This document shows positions 6,131 through 11,242 of a stretch of DNA of 11,242 nt, piece after piece. The stretch comes from Candidatus Methylarchaceae archaeon HK01M. GTDB lineage: Archaea; Thermoproteota; Nitrososphaeria; Nitrososphaerales; JACAEJ01. Position 1 is the stretch's first letter; each line of letters opens with the position of its first letter. Position numbers and translations under genes: made by a program. Under the pieces are notes generated by a model. That model did not search any database, was not told the origin of the DNA, and saw only the letters and a list, made by a program, of their open reading frames with translations. The stretch covers positions 1 to 11,242 of the forward strand of contig JAKLZD010000101.1 of NCBI GenBank assembly GCA_024256245.1. Direction: 5' to 3'.

Positions 6131-6280
6131 ATGAAAGAGGGAGGTCCGTGGGGGTTGGAGAAGAAGATCGATGATATGACTAGACCTCCTATGTCTTGGG
6201 AGACGTTTAAAAAAACGTAGGATCCTTCTGCTACTTTAGGTATTTGTCCTATATGTAAAAAAATTAATGTATCAAATTAA
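6131..6280 (+). pseudogene. Small zinc-ribbon-like frame interrupted by TAG
   Basis: An ATG at 6131 opens a frame of 29 codons (MKEGGPWGLEKKIDD, then MTRPPMSWETFKKT), stopped by TAG at 6218-6220. The same frame continues for 19 codons (DPSATLGICPICKKINVSN) to TAA at 6278. The join reads naturally across the TAG, and a lysine codon AAG is one base away. CPIC looks like the first half of a zinc ribbon, but the second Cys pair is missing. Most likely a decayed small gene with a nonsense mutation and a truncated end; stop-codon read-through is possible but unsupported. Confidence 0.35.
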
Positions 6281-6290
6281 TAGAAACAAG

Positions 6291-6298
6291 TATATATT
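6291..6298 (+). promoter_or_regulatory. TATA box of the aminotransferase gene
   Basis: TATATATT is centred about 29 bases before the ATG at 6324, and no Shine-Dalgarno lies between, so the transcript is probably leaderless or nearly so. A second AT-rich box, TTATAAAT (6302-6309), is too close to the start to fit as well. Confidence 0.45.
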
Positions 6299-6323
6299 TA
6301 CTTATAAATTTGATATTATCTAA

Positions 6324-7610
6324 ATGTACAATCAGACCAAAGAATTAAATGAAATAATCAAGAAAACAAATCCAACTATTTACAATTTACTTTCAGAAAA
6401 AGGTAGAACTATCTTCTTTCCTAAAAGGGGAATACTGGCTCAAACATCTGAAGCAAAGGGAAAAAAGATTAACGCAACGATCGGCCAAGCAATTGAAGAC
6501 GATGGAACACCAATGAGACTTCCATCAATATCTAAAAATGTTCTTTTGGATCCTGAAGATGTGTTTTCCTATGCACCAAGCTATGGTAAACCAGAATTGA
6601 GAAAAGTATGGAAAAAACTCATAAGAAAGAAAAATCCTTCATTGAAAGGAAATATTAGTCTTCCTATTGTGACAAACGGCATAACAGAGGGATTAAGTAC
6701 AGCTGCTTATCTATTTGTTAATCCTGGGGAAAAGATAATATTAACCGACCTATATTGGGGGAATTACAAATTAATTTTTCAAAATGGTTTTAATAGTAAA
6801 TTAGATACTTACAATACCTTTAAAGAAGGCGGATTTGATACTGAAAGCTTCCACAAAAAAATATCAGAGGAGAAAGGAAAAAAGATTATCCTATTCAATT
6901 TCCCAAATAATCCTACTGGATATACTCCTACCAAAAGAGATGTAAATGAAATAATTAAAATAATAAAAGAAAATGCTGAGTTAGGAAATGAAATTTTAGC
7001 TATCTGTGATGATGCTTATTTTGGTTTGGTATATGAAAAAGGAATATATGAAGAATCTCTTTTTTCAAAATTTGCGAATCTTCATGAAAATATTTTATCA
7101 ATAAAATTGGATGGTATTACCAAGGAAGATTATGCTTGGGGTTTGAGAGTAGGATTTATCACCTACTCGATAAAAGGTATAGGGGAAGTAACTTATCAGG
7201 CATTGGAATCTAAAACAGCAGGAGTAATAAGAGGCAGCATCTCAAATGTATCTAACCTCTCTCAGAGTTTAGCACTAAAAGCATTTTCTTCGCCGACTTA
7301 TGAACTTGAGAAGAAGGAAAAGTACGAATTACTGAAAGCAAGGTTTGAGAGAGTCCAAGAAGTGCTCAAGAACTCTAAGTATTCAAAATATTTTTCATCC
7401 TTCCCATACAATTCTGGATATTTTATGTGTATCAAATTAAAAATGAGTTTGGATGCTGAGAGAGTGAGGAAGACTTTATTAGAGAAATACGATACAGGAG
7501 TTATTGCATTAAAAAATTTGCTGCGAATTGCTTATTCAAGTTTGGCTGAAAATGAAATAGAACAATTATTTGAAAATATTTATCATGCTTGTAGCCATTT
7601 GCAACAATAG
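6324..7610 (+). CDS. PLP-dependent aminotransferase, class I/II fold
   Basis: 428 residues of fold-type I pyridoxal-phosphate enzymes. Visible features: substrate-side SYAPSYGKPELRKVW (82-96), the cofactor-stacking region TNGITEGL (117-124), NFPNNPTGYTP (192-202, with Asn196), CDDAYFGL (228-235, Asp229 for the pyridine nitrogen), the Schiff-base lysine K267 in GITKEDYAWGLRVGF (Arg275 for phosphate) and the carboxylate-binding Arg401 in LLRIAYSS. All catalytic residues are present. The lysine motif, TKEDYAWG preceded by KLDG, differs from the usual SxSK and from memory recalls a bacterial subgroup. The amino acid substrate cannot be told. Base use differs from the neighbours: positions 6961-7020 have 16 G or C of 60, while ligase positions 8761-8820 have 26 of 60. 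This, with gene fragments on both sides, suggests acquisition by transfer. It is the only intact gene in its AT-rich patch. Confidence 0.88.
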   Translation: MYNQTKELNEIIKKTNPTIYNLLSEKGRTIFFPKRGILAQTSEAKGKKINATIGQAIEDDGTPMRLPSISKNVLLDPEDVFSYAPSYGKPELRKVWKKLIRKKNPSLKGNISLPIVTNGITEGLSTAAYLFVNPGEKIILTDLYWGNYKLIFQNGFNSKLDTYNTFKEGGFDTESFHKKISEEKGKKIILFNFPNNPTGYTPTKRDVNEIIKIIKENAELGNEILAICDDAYFGLVYEKGIYEESLFSKFANLHENILSIKLDGITKEDYAWGLRVGFITYSIKGIGEVTYQALESKTAGVIRGSISNVSNLSQSLALKAFSSPTYELEKKEKYELLKARFERVQEVLKNSKYSKYFSSFPYNSGYFMCIKLKMSLDAERVRKTLLEKYDTGVIALKNLLRIAYSSLAENEIEQLFENIYHACSHLQQ

Positions 7611-7626
7611 TAGCTAGTGCCCATAA

Positions 7627-7640
7627 TTTTTTTTATTTTT
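7627..7640 (+). terminator. Oligo-T terminator after the aminotransferase
   Basis: Eight Ts, one A and five Ts begin 17 bases after the aminotransferase stop codon. Archaeal termination commonly occurs at such T tracts without a hairpin. Confidence 0.5.
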
Positions 7641-7765
7641 GTCAAATCAAAATAAGAACTCATCACCACAATTATTAAGGATTTTATTAATAATAAGAAG
7701 AGGAAAAATTTGCGTCAATTATTTGTTCAATATTATTATTCCTTTTTTACATTTGACACTAAGAA
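7641..7765. other. AT-rich spacer without recognisable gene
   Basis: Part of the roughly 370-base gap between aminotransferase and ligase. It holds short AT-only repeats such as TTATTAATAATAA and nothing I can name. The rest of the gap holds a minus-strand remnant and the ligase promoter. Confidence 0.4.
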
Positions 7766-7948
7766 TTAGGTAGTCTTAAGAGCATCTTCTATTAAATCCC
7801 AACTATCCTGGAATTTTGAATAATCCACTAACTTAATTTCTTTTACAGTCTCTCGAACATCTGTAACTTTGTTATCGTCGAAATGGAAGTAAAATGAATA
7901 AATACCCTTCTTACCCGCAGAACAGTTCGTATATAAACTTGTATAACA
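7766..7948 (-). pseudogene. C-terminal fragment of an unidentified protein
   Basis: The minus strand is open for 60 codons between TAG at 7949-7951 and TAA at 7766-7768 without an ATG. From about residue 10 it reads like real protein: AGKKGIYSFYFHFDDNKVTD, then VRETVKEIKLVDY and FQDSWDLIEDALKTT. Its upstream part has been lost where the ligase promoter now lies. The family is not recognised. A chance frame of this quality is possible but less likely in such AT-rich DNA. Confidence 0.35.
7930..7937 (+). promoter_or_regulatory. TATA box of the DNA ligase gene
   Basis: TATATAAA predicts transcription start near 7957-7962. The leader then carries AAGGT at 7966-7970, ten bases before TTG 7981. 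Confidence 0.5.
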
Positions 7949-7980
7949 CTAAGTTTTAATAAAATAAGGTCTCAAATCTA

Positions 7981-9753
7981 TTGGTTTATCCTATGCTATA
8001 TTCGGTTATAGCAGATACGTATGAGAAGATAGAAGGGACTACGAAAAGGTTGGAGATCATAGATTATCTTGTAGACCTCTTCAAAAAGACTGATATAGAT
8101 CTTATAGACAAGGTAGTGTATCTGACTCAGGGCAAACTCTATCCTGACTATATGGGGGTAGAGATAGGAGTAGCGGAAAAGTTGGCCATAAGGGCTATAG
8201 GATTGGCAACGGGTAAGGATTTAGAAAAGATCAGAATAATATACAAGAAGATAGGGGACATAGGTTCAGCGGCTGAAGAGGTTCTGAAGAGCCGCATACA
8301 GGCTACCCTTTTTGAGGAACAGCTCACCGTAGAGACGGTATATAAAACTTTAGAAAAGATAGCGAAGACATCGGGACCAGGCTCACTCGATATAAAGTTA
8401 AAACACATCTCCAGCTTGTTCAATAATGCAACACCGAAAGAAGCGAAGTATATCGTCAGGACTATAACGGGCAAACTAAGGCTCGGTGTTGCAGACTACA
8501 CAGTCTTGGATGCCTTGGCCGTTGCTTTCACAGGTGATAAGAGCAACAGACCTGTTCTCGAGAGATCTTACAATCTATCTAGCGATCTAGGCGCTATAGC
8601 AGAGACTGTAGCCAGTGAGGGTCTAGAGAGTGTAAAACGTTTCAAGATAACGGTCAACAAACCCATCAGGCCTATGCTAGCTGAGAGATTGGAAACTGCA
8701 CAAGAAATTGTAGAAAAGCTGGAGGGAAGATGTGCTGCAGAGTACAAGCTAGATGGGGAGCGTATCCAAGCACATAAAGATGTCAGTTCAGTAACCCTCT
8801 TTTCACGCCGACTAGAGAATATAACAGGTCATTATCCCGATGTCAGAGACCTTGTAAGGAAGAATCTTAAAGCCGATAAGGCCATAGCAGAGGCTGAGTG
8901 TGTGGCTGTAAATCTCGACACAGGGAAGCTCTTACCGTTTCAAGATCTCATGCACAGAAGGCGTAAGTATGGAATCAAGAAAGCTATGGAAACATATCCA
9001 GTTTCGTTGTTCTTCTTTGATATATTATATGTAGACGGCGAAGATCTAACCCAGAAACCGTACTCAGAAAGAAGGAAGAGACTAGAACAGCTCATAACAC
9101 AAGACGATAGAGTTAAGGTTGTGCCGGGTATCTACTCAGATGATCCAAAAGAGATAGAGAATTTCTTGGAAGAAGCAATAGTCAATGGTTGTGAGGGGCT
9201 GATGGTAAAGGATACTAAGGGCATTTACAGGGCAGGGGCGAGAGAGTTCAGCTGGATCAAGCTCAAGAGAGAGTATAGAAGTGAGTTAGGAGATTCTTTT
9301 GATCTAGTCATAGTGGGCGCATTTCATGGTCGAGGTCGTAGAGCTGGCAGATACGGTGCATTTTTACTTACAGCTTACGACAAAGATGTTGATATATTCA
9401 GAAGTGTGTCTAAGATCGGAACTGGTTTTACTGATGAAAGCCTTGAAAAATTTCCAAAGATACTTGCACCTTATAAAATCGACCATATGCATGCTCGTGT
9501 AGATTCAAAATTGGAAGCTGATATCTGGTTTGTACCTCAAATAATTATCGAAGTGATAGCTTCGGAGATTACCATAAGCCCTATCCACACATGCTGTATG
9601 AATGCTATTCGTAAAGGAAGTGGTCTTGCCCTAAGATTTCCCAAATTTACAGGTAGGCTTAGGGATGATAAGGCTCCTGAAGATGCAACCACAGTTAATG
9701 AGATATTGGAGATATACAAGGGGCAGTTGAAAAGAGTAGCCTCTAGAACTTAA
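7981..9753 (+). CDS. lig: ATP-dependent DNA ligase (archaeal LigI type)
   Basis: 590 residues from TTG 7981, or 586 from ATG 7993; the family usually has about 560-610. It seals nicks during lagging-strand replication and repair, using ATP. Domains: N-terminal all-alpha DNA-binding domain (about 1-225, with IIDKVVYLTQGKLYPDY as in crenarchaeal ligases -- here beginning LIDKVVY), then the nucleotidyltransferase core with the adenylated lysine K256 in YKLDGER (255-261), FFFDILYVDG (344-353), EGLMVKD (405-411) and SWIKLKREY (424-432), and a C-terminal OB domain ending with RFPKFTGRLRDDKAPEDATT (552-571), which carries the conserved motif VI region. All nucleotidyltransferase motifs are intact. 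Family members often begin at the second methionine (MLYSVIADTYEKIE), so 7993 is a good alternative; a weak Shine-Dalgarno favours 7981. The gene has its own promoter and lies just upstream of rio2. Confidence 0.95.
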   Translation: MVYPMLYSVIADTYEKIEGTTKRLEIIDYLVDLFKKTDIDLIDKVVYLTQGKLYPDYMGVEIGVAEKLAIRAIGLATGKDLEKIRIIYKKIGDIGSAAEEVLKSRIQATLFEEQLTVETVYKTLEKIAKTSGPGSLDIKLKHISSLFNNATPKEAKYIVRTITGKLRLGVADYTVLDALAVAFTGDKSNRPVLERSYNLSSDLGAIAETVASEGLESVKRFKITVNKPIRPMLAERLETAQEIVEKLEGRCAAEYKLDGERIQAHKDVSSVTLFSRRLENITGHYPDVRDLVRKNLKADKAIAEAECVAVNLDTGKLLPFQDLMHRRRKYGIKKAMETYPVSLFFFDILYVDGEDLTQKPYSERRKRLEQLITQDDRVKVVPGIYSDDPKEIENFLEEAIVNGCEGLMVKDTKGIYRAGAREFSWIKLKREYRSELGDSFDLVIVGAFHGRGRRAGRYGAFLLTAYDKDVDIFRSVSKIGTGFTDESLEKFPKILAPYKIDHMHARVDSKLEADIWFVPQIIIEVIASEITISPIHTCCMNAIRKGSGLALRFPKFTGRLRDDKAPEDATTVNEILEIYKGQLKRVASRT

Positions 9754-9771
9754 AAGGATTGTAAAGGACGA

Positions 9772-9779
9772 TTTATAAC
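9772..9779 (+). promoter_or_regulatory. TATA box of the RIO2 gene
   Basis: TTTATAAC is centred about 27 bases before TTG 9803 and no Shine-Dalgarno lies between, so RIO2 mRNA probably starts at or next to its TTG codon. Confidence 0.45.
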
Positions 9780-9802
9780 AGTGAAGAATTAAAGTAAGAT
9801 CA

Positions 9803-10699
9803 TTGTCGTCTTTAGACCGAGTTGGTAAGTCTTTAACTGAAATTGAGGAAAAAGACTGGATTGTCCTTCATGCGTTAGAAAGATTGATTTTCTCTTATGA
9901 AGTAATCCCTCCAGCACGAATAATCAGAGTAAGTGGTCTTGATAGAGCTGAGGTTGAATTCAGGCTTAATAGACTGAACGGAATGAAACTTATTGTTGGT
10001 AAGGGGAAGGGTTACTCATTGGTCTCTGCTGGGTTAGATGCCATAGCCCTTAACGCCTTTGTCAAAAGAAATCTGGCAAGTGCTCTAGGAAAGGCTATAG
10101 GGATGGGTAAAGAGTCTGATGTAATCGAAGTTATAAACGATCTTGGAGAAGAATATGCTATAAAGTTCTATAGGATAGGAAGGATAAGCTTCAGAGCTGT
10201 AAGGAGAAAACGTGGATACACTTCAACTCTTGCTGGGCATCGTTGGCTCATCACGAATATGAAAGCCGCAAAAAAAGAGTATGATGCTTTAAGAAGGTTG
10301 CATCCGATAGGCATTTCTGTACCAGAGGCTATAGCAAGGGAGAGGCATGCTGTCCTTATGAGGAAAGTTGAAGCCCCCATGCTCTCTGATATTGAAGTTT
10401 TAGATTCGCCCAAAGAGGTATTATATGATATATTGGATAACATTAAGCGAGCTTACATGGTAGAAGGGATTGTAAACAGCGACCTTAGCGAGTATAATGT
10501 GCTCTATGATGGAGAGAGGGTATGGATTATAGACTGGCCTCAATACGTTGAGAAAGACCATCCCAACGTTTCTGTGCTTTTAGATAGAGATATATTCAAT
10601 ATACTGAAGTTTTTCAAGAAGAAGTTCAAAGTTGATTGTAAACTCGAGTCGGCATCCTTTTATGTTCGAGGATGGAGTGAAAAACTAGAGATTTTCTAA
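9803..10699 (+). CDS. rio2: RIO2-type serine protein kinase/ATPase
   Basis: 298 residues. RIO2 acts in late maturation of the small ribosomal subunit. The RIO2-specific N-terminal winged helix is present (about 10-90, including KDWIVLHALERL and a helix-turn-helix at PPARIIRVSGLDRAEVEFRL), which separates it from RIO1. The kinase domain follows: P-loop LGKAIGMGKESDVIEV (95-110), ATP-binding lysine K121 in AIKFYRIGR, catalytic loop NSDLSEYNVL (225-234, with D227 and N232) and metal-binding D244 in IIDWPQY (242-248). The loop has NSD where RIO2 usually has HGD; the catalytic Asp and Asn are kept. The start is TTG at 9803: an in-frame TGA lies at 9782-9784 and no ATG or GTG follows it before the domain. 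Its 3' end overlaps the SAM synthetase gene by four bases, tail to tail. Confidence 0.93.
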   Translation: MSSLDRVGKSLTEIEEKDWIVLHALERLIFSYEVIPPARIIRVSGLDRAEVEFRLNRLNGMKLIVGKGKGYSLVSAGLDAIALNAFVKRNLASALGKAIGMGKESDVIEVINDLGEEYAIKFYRIGRISFRAVRRKRGYTSTLAGHRWLITNMKAAKKEYDALRRLHPIGISVPEAIARERHAVLMRKVEAPMLSDIEVLDSPKEVLYDILDNIKRAYMVEGIVNSDLSEYNVLYDGERVWIIDWPQYVEKDHPNVSVLLDRDIFNILKFFKKKFKVDCKLESASFYVRGWSEKLEIF

Positions 10700-11242
10700 A
10701 GATAGAATGGGAGAGACTCACTTAATATGAGTGGCGTAAGGGTCGTAACCTTTGATATCTCTTCATCTGTGATCGATTCGATGTCTCTTTCTATAGATGA
10801 TAAAGTCGTTCCCTGTTCTAATACAACAGAAACTCTAGCCATTTTTGGTTGGTCGATAGGTTTTCCTATGCAACTGAGCATATGTAAATAAACCTCCTTT
10901 ATACCTTTCACTTCATCGTAGATCTTATCTGTTATTCTCTGGGCCAGTACATTGAAAAGTTTTCCAGTATGGTTGATGGGGTTCTTCCCAGCCGATGCCT
11001 CCATAGAGCATGGCCTCATAGGTGTGATCAGCCCATTTAACCTATTACCTCTCCCTGTGTTGCCATCATCCCCCGATTCAGCCGATGTTCCTGTCACAGT
11101 AAGGTAAAATACGCCCTTCTCATAATCATCTGCAGGGTTGATCTTAAGTTTGACGCCCATATCTGTTATCTTAGACGAGAAATCTTCGATCCTCCTCCCG
11201 ACGTTTTCTATAACGTTGATATAGTGGTTTCTGTCAGGTATG
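10696..11242 (-). CDS. mat: S-adenosylmethionine synthetase, archaeal type (C-terminal part)
   Basis: About 181 residues are visible; the frame is open to the right edge, so the N-terminal half (of a roughly 400-residue family) lies outside the window. The enzyme makes S-adenosylmethionine from methionine and ATP. The archaeal form is very divergent from bacterial MetK and is recognised here by GTSAESGDDGNTGRGNR, NGLITPMRP and EASAGKNPINHTGKL, the conserved central block with phosphate- and methionine-binding residues, and by the tail with VYLHMLSCIGKPIDQP. The visible stretch upstream of the first internal methionine (IPDRNHYINVIENVGRRIEDF) is clearly in frame, so the ATG at 11160 is not the start. 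The product would supply methyl donor to enzymes such as the methyltransferase at 350-1156. Confidence 0.93.
   Translation of the reverse strand, partial: IPDRNHYINVIENVGRRIEDFSSKITDMGVKLKINPADDYEKGVFYLTVTGTSAESGDDGNTGRGNRLNGLITPMRPCSMEASAGKNPINHTGKLFNVLAQRITDKIYDEVKGIKEVYLHMLSCIGKPIDQPKMARVSVVLEQGTTLSSIERDIESITDEEISKVTTLTPLILSESLPFYL

Noticed and set aside
6218..6220. TAG as a pyrrolysine codon
   Set aside because: No pyrrolysine machinery or methylamine methyltransferase is visible, and a nonsense mutation in a decayed gene is simpler.
7600..7672. Possible C/D box sRNA on the minus strand, from a perfect C box (GTGATGA) at 7666-7660
   Set aside because: No CTGA D box follows within about 60 bases and no terminal stem is visible.
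8148..8474. Long antisense open frame inside the ligase gene
   Set aside because: It lies wholly opposite conserved ligase sequence and has no family resemblance; a reading-frame shadow.
1..11242. tRNA genes, CRISPR arrays, insertion sequences with terminal repeats, or a defence-system cluster
   Set aside because: Reading through the intergenic regions showed no cloverleaf-like sequence, no regularly spaced repeats, no intact transposase and no nuclease, toxin or defence gene set.

Overview
The window looks archaeal, most likely from a TACK-group lineage. It has a ribosomal protein eS25 gene, RNA polymerase subunit K (Rpb6 homologue), the archaeal type of ATP-dependent DNA ligase, a RIO2 kinase, an archaeal-type S-adenosylmethionine synthetase, a polyprenyl diphosphate synthase and archaeal TATA-like boxes. 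A CooC-type ATPase implies a nickel CO dehydrogenase (Wood-Ljungdahl type carbon metabolism) elsewhere in the genome, which would fit a Bathyarchaeia-like or related anaerobe. That placement is inference.

Layout. 1-1200: a reading frame cut by the window edge, whose start resembles the N-terminus of archaeal tyrosine recombinases, then a minus-strand SAM-dependent methyltransferase. 1382-3220: a divergent pair, a minus-strand small protein kinase of the RIO/Bud32-like archaeal group and a plus-strand CooC-type nickel-insertion ATPase, separated by about 290 bases that hold both promoters and a nested inverted repeat. 3400-4835: a polyprenyl synthase, then ribosomal protein eS25. 4967-5755: a minus-strand cyclophilin-like protein and, divergent from it, rpoK, which has no ATG, GTG or TTG start in its frame. 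5756-7960: an AT-rich stretch with one intact gene (a class I/II aminotransferase of foreign look) flanked by several broken coding fragments; it reads as an accessory patch set between core genes. 7981-11242: DNA ligase, RIO2 kinase and, convergent and overlapping by four bases, the C-terminal half of S-adenosylmethionine synthetase.

Functionally most genes are housekeeping: transcription (rpoK), translation (eS25), 16S rRNA maturation (RIO2), replication and repair (ligase), one-carbon supply (SAM synthetase) and membrane lipid precursors (polyprenyl synthase). They are mostly separate transcription units with their own promoters. Both Shine-Dalgarno-led and apparently leaderless genes occur, and TTG starts are common. 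I saw no tRNA, rRNA, CRISPR array, intact insertion sequence or complete mobile element. No strong case for a wholly new multi-gene system is visible; the best leads are the start of rpoK, the leader of the CooC gene, and the decayed fragments around the aminotransferase.
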